Below, piece by piece: positions 8,549 to 17,169 of a stretch of 64,000 nt of DNA. The number at the start of each line of letters is the position of its first letter. The stretch's first letter is position 1. The stretch comes from Chloroflexota bacterium (GTDB lineage: Bacteria > Chloroflexota > Anaerolineae > 4572-78 > J111). The stretch spans positions 90,263 through 154,262 of the forward strand of contig BOKF01000019.1 in the NCBI GenBank assembly GCA_016860845.1, in the 5' to 3' direction. The notes under the pieces were generated by a model, which was not told the DNA's origin, ran no database searches, and saw only the letters and a list, made by a program, of their open reading frames with translations. A program made the translations under genes and the position numbers.

Positions 8549-8929
8549 AAGGTACGCAAAAATAACAGAGGGGTCGCAGATCATTTAGGGCAATTGCATC
8601 AAAAGTGAAGAAGGGGTACATAGGCTGAGAACACCAGTACAATTGCGTGCAAAATTGACACAAGATGAAAGGCACTTTGAAGAATGCTTGATGTTGAAGG
8701 ACACTTTAACGCTCCGGTTTTGAAACGAAGGCGGAGATGGCAACTCCTCGCCAGCTGTGACTTAGGTGCCGCCTTACCTACAGCCATTCTTATCATCAAG
8801 GAGGATGCCTCGTTATCCGGCCTAGTCTCTGTTGGAGGCCGGCACAATCCCACAATCTTTGCTCGGCCACAATTTTAATACCTCTTGCAGGTTTCGTGCA
8901 GATTGCTGTCAACGAGGCTATTTTTTACA
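8549..8929. other. Intergenic region without a supported gene
   Basis: Short open frames exist on both strands, but none has a ribosome site and coding-like composition together. No clear hairpin plus T-run or repeat was seen. Confidence 0.4.
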
Positions 8930-9319
8930 ATGGACCATCAACCAAGAGCTTTATTTATCTTCGAAAATGGAATCGTCCTGCCGGACAATTTGATCTGCTC
9001 CGGCCGGGCTCCCTCTATCTTGAGCGGCCAGCCATGTCCCTTTTCTGACAATGGACGATTTCCTCTGCCACAACCGCTCCAGGTAGACGCTCCAACCTAT
9101 TCAATCGACAAAGGCCTACCCGGCGACCTCTGCCCACCATGCTGCAAACAAGTTCTAGGGAGTCTTGGTGACTGGCATGGCCATCACGGTCGCCGGTATC
9201 CAGATGACCTGCACGCATTGCGATTATTCAAATGCAGACAGTGGTTCTGGGTAGTCGTACCCGGCTTAAAGCATGATAATCCCCAAACTATTCAGGGGGT
9301 TGTATCTCATGGCGAATGA
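8930..9319 (+). CDS. Doubtful small hypothetical protein
   Basis: 129 residues from ATG 8930. It contains several Cys and His residues (LCPPCCK, HGHHGRRYPDD) that could bind zinc, but there is no ribosome site and no recognised family. The following kilobase is non-coding and repeat-rich, so this may be a relic. Confidence 0.3.
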   Translation: MDHQPRALFIFENGIVLPDNLICSGRAPSILSGQPCPFSDNGRFPLPQPLQVDAPTYSIDKGLPGDLCPPCCKQVLGSLGDWHGHHGRRYPDDLHALRLFKCRQWFWVVVPGLKHDNPQTIQGVVSHGE

Positions 9320-9536
9320 CTACGCCTTGCCCCAGCTTAAACCCTACTCGAAACTCCGGTAAAGAGATATCTGGGGAATAGAGATGAGGCACAAGATTGG
9401 GTCATTTGCATTTTCGGTTGAGCCTTGAGCGAGAGTTTTCCCGGAAAAACTCTGGTATCGATCCTTAGATCATCATAAGCAGGAGTGAAGGAAATAAAAA
9501 GAATGTACCCTCTGTGAGGGTGAGGAACACAGCCTG

Positions 9537-10205
9537 CACGAGGGGCTTGCGATTCGACCACCTTCCCGCTACTTTGAGAACCCTTTTCGGGGGCCTTCGT
9601 GACACCTTCAGACCTTTTTATGGATGTTTTAGGAGGATCTTCCTGACCCTCCGGGCAGCCTCCCGGCCGCCCGTCCCGCTACCCTGGCCATTTACAGGAA
9701 GTTTTACAGAGGCTTGAGGGGCATCTTTCCCACGTCTAATGGAGGTGTTGCTGATTTGTAGGCGGTCTTAGTGACATCTTCCCGACCCTCCACTCCCTTG
9801 TTGGCCCAACCAGCCCCTCCAGGAGGTGGATTGAGATGTCTTCTTGACATTATCCCCACGTTTTCTGGAGGGGTTTTGGACACTTTAGGAAGGTTCTAGG
9901 GAGGCATCCAGGCGTTCTAAGTCTCATTGGAATTCCTATTTCCCATTAAATGCTCGCCAACAGGCCAGTCCTCCTGCTCAAGTCCCTCTATTTACAGGGG
10001 GACATAGTGAGGTCTTAGGGACATCTTCCAGGAGCTAGGCCTGTTCAGATACAATCGCTGAGCGAACCCGAGCGATTCCATGTCCAGGCCACCGTGCAGA
10101 ATGAGCATAAGGAGCAATCGCTCATGCTATGACCTCGTCCTGAACGGTTGGTCAGCTCGGTAGGCTCGCTATTTACAGGAGGTTTTAGTGACGTTTTGCC
10201 AGAGG
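9537..10205 (+). repeat. Non-coding field of degenerate repeats
   Basis: At least six loose copies of a motif like TATTTACAGGAGGTTTTAG followed by TGACATCTTCC and a C-rich segment occur near 9625, 9690, 9765, 9860, 9990 and 10170. The first part (9543-9640), with core CTTGCGATTCG followed by CGCTACTTT and GGGGCC, is repeated in diverged form at 43512-43640 after the dinB gene. No ORF is convincing. Short broken frames around 10148-10440 may be remnants of a gene preceding the GHKL ATPase. Confidence 0.5.
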
Positions 10206-10441
10206 TGAAATCAGAGAGGAAAGATGGCGATAAACAGCAGGGAAATCACCGTATCCTTACTGGACTTTATGCGTACCCATACGGACGTTTGAGACTTTAC
10301 CGGCTACAAAAGTCTGGTGCTGCCTGTTTCCTTACTCAATTGAGGGAATCCAACAGGTTATGGGTATGGCTCAACAAAGAGACTCGACGATTTATTGAAA
10401 GGAGAGGTATTGAGGTGGAAGCCTCAACTACTTAAAGAACA

Positions 10442-12199
10442 ATGACTAACGGAATATCAGGTACCGAGACACGGCATTTTACCGTTGCCTCCAATATCAT
10501 CTACTCGCTGATTCAGGCCCAGGCGGGCACCTTAGGTAAAGCCTTCCTGGAATGCGTAATGAATTCTATTGATGCGCAAGCGACGAAAATAGATATCACG
10601 TTTGATATGGAAGGCTTTACCGTGATTGATGATGGTTGCGGCTTCAACAGTCGCGACGAGATTGAGCAGTGGTTTGAAGTCTTCGGTTTCAATCACGATC
10701 ATCCGGCGCAGCAGCAGAAGGTTTACGCTCAATTCGGGATCGGTCGCGGCCAACTGTGGGCCTTTGCCTCAACCCAATGGCGTACCAGCGAATTTCTTAT
10801 GGATGTTGATATCAAGCATCGCGGTTTGAATTACGAACTTCAAACTGGCCTGCTGCCCGTCGCCGGCGTCACCATCACCGGGCAATTTTACGAAAAACTG
10901 CTGCCTTCTTTTGTGGCTGCCACGGAAAGAGAATTGGTCGAACTGGCTGCCTACGCCCAGATTCCGGTAACCGTTAATGGAAAACTGATCAGCCGTGATC
11001 CGACCCAGGAAAAGTGGGAGCATGATACTGAGTTGGCCTGGATCCGCCTCAAAGAAACAGGCGACTTGATCGTCTACAACCTCGGAGCCTTGGTTCGGAA
11101 ATATCCTGGACACATGTTTGGCTCGGGTGGGGTCGTCGTGACTAAACCAGGTGTTCGCCTGGCCCTTAATATGGCTCGCAACGACATCCTGCTGTCCCAA
11201 TGTCCGGTCTGGAAAAAAATTCGGCCCTACATCCAGCGCATAGGCGATGAGCGTATGGCGCAGAAGGCCAAGCTGAGCGACGATGAGCGGGCTAACCTGG
11301 CCTTACGCATCAAGGCTGGCGAGATTGATATTACCGAGCACCGAGACTTGAGAATTTTTTCTGATGTGAGCGGACGGCACTGCAGCTTACAAACCTTAAT
11401 TCGGGCAGAGCGACCTATCGTTGCTGCTCCCGACGACAACTCCCTCATGGCTGATCGAATTCATCAACTCAAACTGGCTCTTGTCTTGACTCGCTCAACT
11501 CTGGACCGTTTCCAGGTAGGGAGTATGACCGAACTGAAACAAGCCTTATTAAACGGCATCCCTCCCCAGATTGAGAAAGGTTGGGGTTCTCAGCCTAATA
11601 TGTTGGTAGAGAATCCGGCCTATCGGCTAGTCTGCAACCTGCCCTTGCTCGACGATTTTGATCAGTTCACCCATAGCTTAAGGGATGGCTACGATCTGGT
11701 GTCGCCGGCGCGCTGGACAGCCGAAGAAAAAAGAGTCGTTGCCGCCTTGCGGGCAGGGGAGGATGAACTATTTTATAGGCTCAAAGGAACTCAAACTCTC
11801 GCCCCAAGCGCAAATATCCGTGCGCTGCATGTTGGTCTATCCGATCTGGCGTCAGCCTGGACAGACGGTGTCCTAAATATCGTCTTGGAGCGCCGTTTGC
11901 TCAAAGAAGCGCGCGCGGGTTTGCTGGGTTTCTATCGAATCGTGCTGGTTATCATCCACGAATATCTGCACGACGAAGGAACGGCGGGTAGCCACCAGCA
12001 CGACGCCGAATTTTACCAGCGATTCCACAGTTTCATTACGGACGGTAAGAGCGCGCAGATAGTTGCTGCCCGCGCCTTCAAAAAGTACGTTGAATTGCTA
12101 GAACGGGACAGAATCCGGATTAGCAAAAAGTTGTGGGGCGCCATCGACCAGCTTTCTATCTGTATTCCCGAGGAAGTGAACACGAATTCCTCAGTTTAA
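10442..12199 (+). CDS. GHKL ATPase with a C-terminal HExxH metallopeptidase-like motif
   Basis: 585 residues. The N-terminus shows the Bergerat fold: N-box ECVMNSIDA (residues 37-45, with E37 and N41), G1 box DDGCGF (63-68) and FGIGRGQ (98-104). This is the arrangement of Hsp90/MutL/MORC-type ATPases without a histidine-kinase H box. The middle (about 200-450) is unassigned. Near the end is HEYLH (506-510) followed by HQH at 518-520, matching a minimal zincin site with a third ligand 8-10 residues later. The combination suggests an ATP-driven clamp carrying a possible zinc protease. Peptidase activity is inference. A promoter and terminator-bearing leader follow the gene. Confidence 0.75.
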   Translation: MTNGISGTETRHFTVASNIIYSLIQAQAGTLGKAFLECVMNSIDAQATKIDITFDMEGFTVIDDGCGFNSRDEIEQWFEVFGFNHDHPAQQQKVYAQFGIGRGQLWAFASTQWRTSEFLMDVDIKHRGLNYELQTGLLPVAGVTITGQFYEKLLPSFVAATERELVELAAYAQIPVTVNGKLISRDPTQEKWEHDTELAWIRLKETGDLIVYNLGALVRKYPGHMFGSGGVVVTKPGVRLALNMARNDILLSQCPVWKKIRPYIQRIGDERMAQKAKLSDDERANLALRIKAGEIDITEHRDLRIFSDVSGRHCSLQTLIRAERPIVAAPDDNSLMADRIHQLKLALVLTRSTLDRFQVGSMTELKQALLNGIPPQIEKGWGSQPNMLVENPAYRLVCNLPLLDDFDQFTHSLRDGYDLVSPARWTAEEKRVVAALRAGEDELFYRLKGTQTLAPSANIRALHVGLSDLASAWTDGVLNIVLERRLLKEARAGLLGFYRIVLVIIHEYLHDEGTAGSHQHDAEFYQRFHSFITDGKSAQIVAARAFKKYVELLERDRIRISKKLWGAIDQLSICIPEEVNTNSSV

Positions 12200-12217
12200 A
12201 GTCATTTCGCATATGTA

Positions 12218-12246
12218 TTGACAAGGTTTATATTTTATGTTAAACT
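12218..12246 (+). promoter_or_regulatory. Sigma70-type promoter
   Basis: TTGACA (12218-12223), 17-bp spacer, TAAACT (12241-12246), in an AT-rich segment just after the ATPase gene. The transcript would start at about 12253 and run into a hairpin-rich leader ending in a terminator, so it probably once served the series starting at 14129, now separated by the tnpB element. Confidence 0.65.
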
Positions 12247-12253
12247 AAATATG

Positions 12254-12428
12254 ATAATAAATTTTCCCCGCAACAATTTCTCATAATTTAATTTCATTTA
12301 GCTTCTCCTCCGCAGTTAAGCGGCGTTACAGCTCTCCGGCGGCCCCTTCTATAGGGGACCCCTTAAGGAAATTTAAAGATGAGCCCGTAAATCCCTGGCA
12401 CTTCAGTTCTGGGATAAAAGGGCTTTTT
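12254..12428 (+). promoter_or_regulatory. Hairpin-rich leader with terminator (attenuator or riboswitch candidate)
   Basis: Downstream of the promoter there are stems around CCGCagttaaGCGG and GGCCCCttctataGGGGaCC, then the terminator hairpin at 12382-12424. No short leader peptide is obvious. A conserved-looking structured leader ahead of an intrinsic terminator is the layout of attenuators and riboswitches, but I recognise no ligand class. Confidence 0.4.
12382..12428 (+). terminator. Rho-independent terminator
   Basis: Interrupted stem: AGCCC (12382-12386) pairs with GGGCT (12420-12424), inner TCCC with GGGA (12411-12414), followed by TTTTT (12424-12428) and TGTGTTTT. Confidence 0.65.
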
Positions 12429-12560
12429 GTGTTTTCGCTTTAAATCACCCTGGCTCAGCCTGGCTTTTAGCCTAGCCTGGCGAATTTGCGCGCGTGAGTC
12501 AGCGGTTTTATAATCAGAACAAATGTTCGGAGTCATAACAAATCCCTAAAAGGCAGCTAC

Positions 12561-13985
12561 ATGATTGTCGTAGGTCAGAAACTCGGAAACCTCGAAGTCG
12601 TGGGCCTGACCGCTAAGCGCGGCGTCCAATGTCTATGCCAGTGCGGGGTCAAAAAGACCTTTCCCAAACGCTTCACCAAGCGGCTCCTGTCCGGGGCGAT
12701 CAGCAGTTGTGGCTGCGACCTGACCCACATTGGCTACCGCTTTCGCATCTACCCCAACGAAGCGCAGAAGCACGAGCTAGCCATCCAGTTTGGACAGGCC
12801 CGCTTTGTCTATAACCATTTCCTGACCCTCAGAAAAGAAGCCTGGTTTCAGCATAACCTCAGCCTGAGCAAAGAGGATATGCAGGTGATGCTGAAAGCGT
12901 TGAAGCAGACCGAGCCATATGGCTGGCTGAACCAAGGCGATTCGCAGGTGCTTCAGGGTGCGCTGGATCAGCTGGATACAGCTTACCGGAACTTTTTCAG
13001 GATGAAACGGGAGGGGACGTTGCCCCAGGGCAATGGCAAACCGCGTCAGGACGGGATGCCCAAAGGCTTCCCCCACTATCACAGCAAGCACGACGAGCAG
13101 TCCATCACCTATCCCCAGCGGTTCAAGCTGACGGGCAGCCGAATCTACCTGCCCAAGGTGGGCTGGGTGCGGGCCGTGTTTCACCGACCAATGGAAGGGG
13201 AGATGAAAAACTGTGTCGTGAGGAAAACCAAGTCCGGCAAGTATTTCATTTCCATTCAGTGCGAGGTGAAACGACCTGAACCGGCGTTTGGCGGGGAGCC
13301 GGTGGGCATTGATGTCGGCCTGAGGCGCTTTGCCACCTTGAGCAGGCCCTTGCCCGATGGCCGGAGGGTGATTGAGCATCCCACCTACTTCCGTAAGGCC
13401 GAGAAAAAGCTCAAGCGGTTGCAGCGCTGCCTGAGCCGTCGTCAGAAGGGCAGCCGGAACCGGGAGAAAGCGAGGCTGGCCCTGGCCCGGCAGCACGAGA
13501 AGGTGGCTAACCAGCGCCAGGACTTCCTGCATAAGCAGTCGCGGAAGGTGGTGGCTGCCTTTGGCTACATCGGCCTGGAAACGCTGAACATCACCGGCAT
13601 GATCCGCAATCACCATTTGGCCAAAAGCATCGCCGATAGTGGGTGGGGCATGTTTGCGAGGTTCATCACCTACAAGGGCCGCTGGTATGGCAGCTATGTC
13701 GAACGGTTCGAGATGTTTTACCCCAGCTCGCGTCTGTGCTCGACCCTTGGCTGCGGCTATATCAATCGAGATTTGGAACAAGGTCAAACCTCCTGGGTTT
13801 GCCCGGATTGCGGCAAATGGCACGACCGAGACGACAATTCCGCCGATAATTTAGAACCTACCGTGGGAGCCACGGGAAGGGCCGTCAAAATGATGGCAAC
13901 GCCTGTCGGAGAGGGGAAGTTGCAGGGCGAAAGCCCGGTGCCCCTCATTGAAGCAGGAAGCCCACCGCCCTTTCGGGGTGGGTAG
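12561..13985 (+). CDS. tnpB: TnpB RNA-guided nuclease with an N-terminal Cys-rich extension
   Basis: 474 residues. The RuvC-like site is intact: D251 in GIDVGLRRFA, E340 in IGLETLNI and D424 in HDRDDNSADNL. A zinc ribbon lies between the last two (CSTLGCGY...CPDCGKWHD). TnpB proteins are guide-RNA-directed DNA nucleases that help IS200/IS605 elements persist. The usual start of the family (YRFRIYPNEAQ) comes only at about residue 59. In front of it is an added module with CLCQCG and SCGC motifs, like the small Cys knuckles of phage HNH-associated proteins. There is no tnpA beside it. Length is longer than the usual 370-430 residues because of this extension. Confidence 0.9.
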   Translation: MIVVGQKLGNLEVVGLTAKRGVQCLCQCGVKKTFPKRFTKRLLSGAISSCGCDLTHIGYRFRIYPNEAQKHELAIQFGQARFVYNHFLTLRKEAWFQHNLSLSKEDMQVMLKALKQTEPYGWLNQGDSQVLQGALDQLDTAYRNFFRMKREGTLPQGNGKPRQDGMPKGFPHYHSKHDEQSITYPQRFKLTGSRIYLPKVGWVRAVFHRPMEGEMKNCVVRKTKSGKYFISIQCEVKRPEPAFGGEPVGIDVGLRRFATLSRPLPDGRRVIEHPTYFRKAEKKLKRLQRCLSRRQKGSRNREKARLALARQHEKVANQRQDFLHKQSRKVVAAFGYIGLETLNITGMIRNHHLAKSIADSGWGMFARFITYKGRWYGSYVERFEMFYPSSRLCSTLGCGYINRDLEQGQTSWVCPDCGKWHDRDDNSADNLEPTVGATGRAVKMMATPVGEGKLQGESPVPLIEAGSPPPFRGG

Positions 13986-13990
13986 TTCAC
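13850..13990 (+). ncRNA. Candidate reRNA (omega RNA) at the tnpB 3-prime end
   Basis: The last 140 bases overlap the end of tnpB and form strong hairpins, including CCCACCGCCC/GGGTGGG just before TAGTTCAC at 13990. Guide RNAs of TnpB span the gene's 3-prime end and the element's right end, with the guide lying just beyond it. The guide would therefore begin at 13991. Confidence 0.5.
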
Positions 13991-13996
13991 ATAACG

Positions 13997-14018
13997 CAAA
14001 CGAATCGATGTTCGTTTG
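13997..14018. promoter_or_regulatory. Perfect inverted repeat (operator candidate)
   Basis: CAAACGAA (13997-14004) and TTCGTTTG (14011-14018) are separated by TCGATG. It lies immediately outside the tnpB element and 110 bp ahead of the long series starting at 14129, so it may be a repressor site for that series. Confidence 0.45.
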
Positions 14019-14128
14019 AAAGTGCAACCCAGCGGCTGACACGCTTCTTTGCGTCCTCCAAGCCGGTGGGTTTGTTCTACTCTAAAAGATCCCCAACCCT
14101 AGCTTATCGATATGAAAGGAGCACCCCC

Positions 14129-14782
14129 ATGACGACAGGATTAACGCTTCAACCTTTACCTCTTAATAAAACCCCGACACCTCAACTAACTCCAATTTTT
14201 ACCGACGAATCCAATTTGCCTGCCGCCGCTAAGACTCAGATCCTAAATGACTGGTACAAGTTCTTGCTGAACGGATGCAAGCAGTCGTACTTCACTTCGC
14301 TCCTGTACGAGTTTCTTTGCCAGCATTGCTGGTTCCCGCCCGGTACAGGTCAGGACGAATTCTGGTTTTATTACTTCCACTCGCTGCCGGATAACTTCCG
14401 GGTGGCTCTGAACCAGTTCGGCGGTAATAACATCTCTGTTTGGGGGGGTAACCAACTTTGGCTGCAAGAGGGAATCGCCCTCGATCTTAAACGGGAAATG
14501 TGCAGCCTGGCAAGCCGGGTCTATTACCCTCTGTTGCACGTGATTGAGGTCCTCTGGACAGCGCATAACACCATCTTAATGACTGGATACAACTACGCTC
14601 CCGGTCTATTTAATACCCCGGAGAACCCGGTGATGGCCCCCCACTTTACTGTCGATGATAACGTCCACAACCTGATGGCGTATATGGCGACAATAGCTTT
14701 CCAGTTACCACTGCCTTCAGCCTTCCAAATGATGTTCCCATCAAACCTCGTGAAACCGGTGGTCTATGCAACTGACAAGTAG
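14129..14782 (+). CDS. Hypothetical protein, first gene of the PRTRC-containing series
   Basis: 217 residues from ATG 14129, with GAAAGGAG 8 bp upstream. It is rich in aromatic residues (CQHCWFPPGTGQDEFWFYYF, and WGGNQLWLQEG). The helix near residue 150 (HVIEVLWTAHNTILMTGY) is moderately hydrophobic but not a clear membrane segment. Its 3-prime end overlaps the next start by 17 bp. No family is recognised. Confidence 0.65.
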   Translation: MTTGLTLQPLPLNKTPTPQLTPIFTDESNLPAAAKTQILNDWYKFLLNGCKQSYFTSLLYEFLCQHCWFPPGTGQDEFWFYYFHSLPDNFRVALNQFGGNNISVWGGNQLWLQEGIALDLKREMCSLASRVYYPLLHVIEVLWTAHNTILMTGYNYAPGLFNTPENPVMAPHFTVDDNVHNLMAYMATIAFQLPLPSAFQMMFPSNLVKPVVYATDK

Positions 14783-15230
14783 ATTGACCGAGTTCGAGCT
14801 AGAAGAATACATCTTCGAACTTCATCACACTTTACGCCGCTATAAGCTCAAAATTCCGAGATCGTTGGCGGTTAAATACCGGCAAGAGGCACGCCTGGAA
14901 TTTCCTCTGGGCGAACTGACCAATTCCGGTCTGGCTGAATTTCTGCGGATCTGGCACCGGCAAGGCGCTCTTACCCTGGCTTCCATCGGCAAACAAGACC
15001 GCTTTGACGCCCAGGGGCTGGAGGGTAAATGCGTTGTCCAAACCACGCTGTCAGCCGCCCTACGGGCCGCCCGAGAGCTTAAACCCTACCGGCGGGCCGT
15101 CTACCTCAATCTTATTTTGTTTGAACCAAAAAAGCACAGAAAGGAGCGACAATCCAATGCGCCGTCAACAAAAAAGCGAAAAATCGAAGCGAACCGATTG
15201 GCGCAACCAACTGTTGCTGGTCGGGGATGA
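14766..15230 (+). CDS. Hypothetical basic protein
   Basis: 154 residues, ATG inside the end of the previous gene (translational coupling likely). Mostly helical, with a lysine/arginine-rich C-terminal tail (KKHRKERQ, STKKRKIEANR). The end overlaps the next gene by 74 bp. Unknown function. Confidence 0.6.
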   Translation: MQLTSRLTEFELEEYIFELHHTLRRYKLKIPRSLAVKYRQEARLEFPLGELTNSGLAEFLRIWHRQGALTLASIGKQDRFDAQGLEGKCVVQTTLSAALRAARELKPYRRAVYLNLILFEPKKHRKERQSNAPSTKKRKIEANRLAQPTVAGRG

Positions 15231-15453
15231 GTTATTCTTGGAACAACAGCGGCAGAAGCAGCAGTCACAACTCCCACCTCAGCCCGAGACCGCTGTTCCT
15301 GTGGGCACCACCGGCGCCTCAGGCCAGTCGAACCCACCCTCTCGCCAGTGGCGGCCCCGCCTCGGCTGGATCGTTTTGTTGGGCGTTGCCGGGCTTGTTA
15401 TCGCCAGCAGCCTGCTGTGGCGCTATCTGACTGAACCTTATATCCCCCGTTAA
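15157..15453 (+). CDS. Small protein with one C-terminal membrane segment
   Basis: 98 residues from ATG 15157, chosen because AAAGGAG lies just upstream. The N-terminus is basic, the middle is a Gln/Pro/Ser-rich linker, and residues about 71-90 (LGWIVLLGVAGLVIASSLLW) form one transmembrane helix with only a short tail after it. This is a tail-anchored arrangement with the N-terminus in the cytoplasm. Confidence 0.6.
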   Translation: MRRQQKSEKSKRTDWRNQLLLVGDELFLEQQRQKQQSQLPPQPETAVPVGTTGASGQSNPPSRQWRPRLGWIVLLGVAGLVIASSLLWRYLTEPYIPR

Positions 15454-15756
15454 ATCCTCTCTTGTTTACTGGCCCAAACAGCCTCAAATTGTTCTCCTTG
15501 ATTCAATGCCCGGCGGACCTCTGAGCGGACTGTACTTAGGGCCTCGGAAACAAGCCTAAAAGAATCACCTGAATTGATAAAAGAGATACATATTGTCTTT
15601 CTGGAACTGTATCCCTGCCCACCACTCGTTTGTGGATACATCAGAGGGGTTGAAAGAAATCCCACACCAGCTTTTGTGGCTGTACATCATTCGGTAAAGC
15701 GAAATCAACTTAAAGGCTTGCTTCAAATTCCTCATACCAAAAGCAATAAAATTCAA
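15450..15756 (-). pseudogene. Possible frameshifted gene fragment
   Basis: On the minus strand, a frame reading WCGISFNPSDVSTNEWWAGI (within 15565-15756) followed by a second frame reading SGDSFRLVSEALSTVRSEV (within 15450-15600) would make one protein-like sequence if joined by a single frameshift near 15590. No family is recognised. It opposes the surrounding series, which makes it either a relic or chance. Confidence 0.25.
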
Positions 15757-15794
15757 AAATTGTCCAAGCCCAAGAAAGGAGGATGTCTATCGAT

Positions 15795-16727
15795 ATGCCC
15801 AAAAATAGAACGCAGCCGCAAAAAAGACTCAATGCCGAGATTCTGAGCTGGCTGCGTAACCCGGACGACGCTCCTCGCAAGTTTTCAGTGCGAGAAGTAC
15901 TCGACAACTATGGGCCGCCCGACCTCAAAGACTCGGGCCAGTACTTTACCAAACCAGAAACTGCCAGGGCCGCCTTGGAACAATTGCGGTTGTGTCCACC
16001 CCGCTCAGGCAAACTCCGGGCGCTAGACCTGTGCGGCGGTATTGGTCATCTCGTCTACCCCTTTAGCTTTTTACGTGACTTGCTCGATTTTGACGTTTAC
16101 GAGATCGAAGAAGAGTGCGTGGAAGTAGGGCGATATCTGTTTCCCTGGGCCAACTGGTTCGGCGACACGCCGTTCAAGCATATTTCCGAACTAGAAGGAA
16201 AATATGACTTGGTACTGGTCAATCCACCCATTGGAACCCGACGGGGCATCGAATTGGCCCGGCACGTGTGCGAGAGGCGTAGTTCGCGCAGCGAGCACCT
16301 GTTTCTCGAATTGGCCGTTCGCGCTCTTAACCATAAAGGGCAGGTGGTCTTTCTAGGACCGGATAGTCTGCTGGAACGCCGCCCTATGGCGCTCCGCCAA
16401 TGGATGGATGAACAATCACTGGCCAGTTCTAGGTTTGGGCCATTACCTAAGCCTAAAGGGGCCCCGGTAGCGCTATATGCTTTTTATTTCAAGCGGCCCA
16501 AGTCATCGAAGGGCAACTCTTCTAAGAGTCCGCCACTCAAGATTCAATTCGACGAGTCTAATAATCCGGCTGCATCTAAATTAGAAAAGGAGCTTTTATC
16601 ATATGACAGCACAAACCCCTTTCTTTGCTCAACCTGTGCAACCTCACCCCGGTACACCCGGTGGCACAATGGGACAGCCGTTCGTGGTCGATGGGGTAGC
16701 GACGCCACTCAACAGTGCTGCGCCTAA
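15795..16727 (+). CDS. Class I DNA methyltransferase-like protein (N6-adenine type)
   Basis: 310 residues from ATG 15795; AAAGGAGG lies 12 bp upstream, so this start is preferred over ATG 15783, which abuts it. Motif I is LDLCGGIGHLVYPF (near residue 76) and the catalytic motif IV is VNPPIGTRRG (near residue 141). The order I-IV and the NPP(I) motif fit N6-adenine methyltransferases such as those found in PRTRC-type cassettes. No endonuclease is adjacent, so it is probably a solitary enzyme. The 3-prime end overlaps the next gene by 125 bp, with a Cys-rich tail that may be a neutral extension after a lost stop. Confidence 0.75.
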   Translation: MPKNRTQPQKRLNAEILSWLRNPDDAPRKFSVREVLDNYGPPDLKDSGQYFTKPETARAALEQLRLCPPRSGKLRALDLCGGIGHLVYPFSFLRDLLDFDVYEIEEECVEVGRYLFPWANWFGDTPFKHISELEGKYDLVLVNPPIGTRRGIELARHVCERRSSRSEHLFLELAVRALNHKGQVVFLGPDSLLERRPMALRQWMDEQSLASSRFGPLPKPKGAPVALYAFYFKRPKSSKGNSSKSPPLKIQFDESNNPAASKLEKELLSYDSTNPFLCSTCATSPRYTRWHNGTAVRGRWGSDATQQCCA

Positions 16728-17169
16728 ACGTGTCTTTATCTACAATAATAAGCATTACGAGGATCCAGGCGCCCATTTTACTATCGAACAAGTACGGGCA
16801 AGTATGGCCCAACTTTTCCCTGAGGTAGAAAATGCTTCCTGGAACATTAATATGGCCTCGGACGGTACCCAGGAGATCACCTTTGTGAAAGTAACGGGCG
16901 AGAAAGGCGCTACAGTAACTCCCCAGCAGGTCATTAATGCTGTGGTAGTGATCTCGCCTACCCAGGTTCACGCCGTTAACCTGCTGCACTCCCTGGCTCA
17001 GATGGATCTGTCTGGACAATTAGGTGGGGCCACCTTACTGCGACTGGCTCCTGAAATTGAAGGGGCCCTGGCTCAGGCGGAAGAAATTGCTCAAGGTAGT
17101 CAAAAGGTCTTAACGCGATGTTTAGCGCTCAAAAGTGTCCCTGCTTTCCAGATCCCAATCGGGTTTTAG
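16603..17169 (+). CDS. Ubiquitin-like protein of the PRTRC system (PRTRC C)
   Basis: 188 residues; AAAAGGAGC 10 bp before the ATG. Residues about 42-102 (RVFIYNNKHYEDPG ... VRASMAQLFPEVENA ... EITFVKVTGEKG) match the PRTRC C pattern, assigned in comparative genomics to a prokaryotic ubiquitin-like beta-grasp family. A Pro-rich N-terminus (1-40) and a helical C-terminus (110-188) are additions. No terminal GG is present, so covalent conjugation, if any, would need processing or another chemistry. It is followed by E2-like, JAMM and E1-like genes. Confidence 0.75.
   Translation: MTAQTPFFAQPVQPHPGTPGGTMGQPFVVDGVATPLNSAAPKRVFIYNNKHYEDPGAHFTIEQVRASMAQLFPEVENASWNINMASDGTQEITFVKVTGEKGATVTPQQVINAVVVISPTQVHAVNLLHSLAQMDLSGQLGGATLLRLAPEIEGALAQAEEIAQGSQKVLTRCLALKSVPAFQIPIGF

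Larger units (their letters stand above)
12429..13990 (+). mobile_element. IS200/IS605-type element carrying only tnpB
   Basis: The element holds a single tnpB gene and ends at ...TAGTTCAC (13990), the usual kind of right end for this family. No Y1 transposase (tnpA) is present, so it must move in trans or be immobile. The left boundary is not certain: hairpin-forming CCTGGCTCAGCCTGGC at about 12448-12463 may mark it. Confidence 0.6.

Noticed and set aside
12777..13823. 348-codon minus-strand frame opposite tnpB
   Set aside because: It is entirely inside tnpB, has no family pattern, and arises from high GC at third positions.
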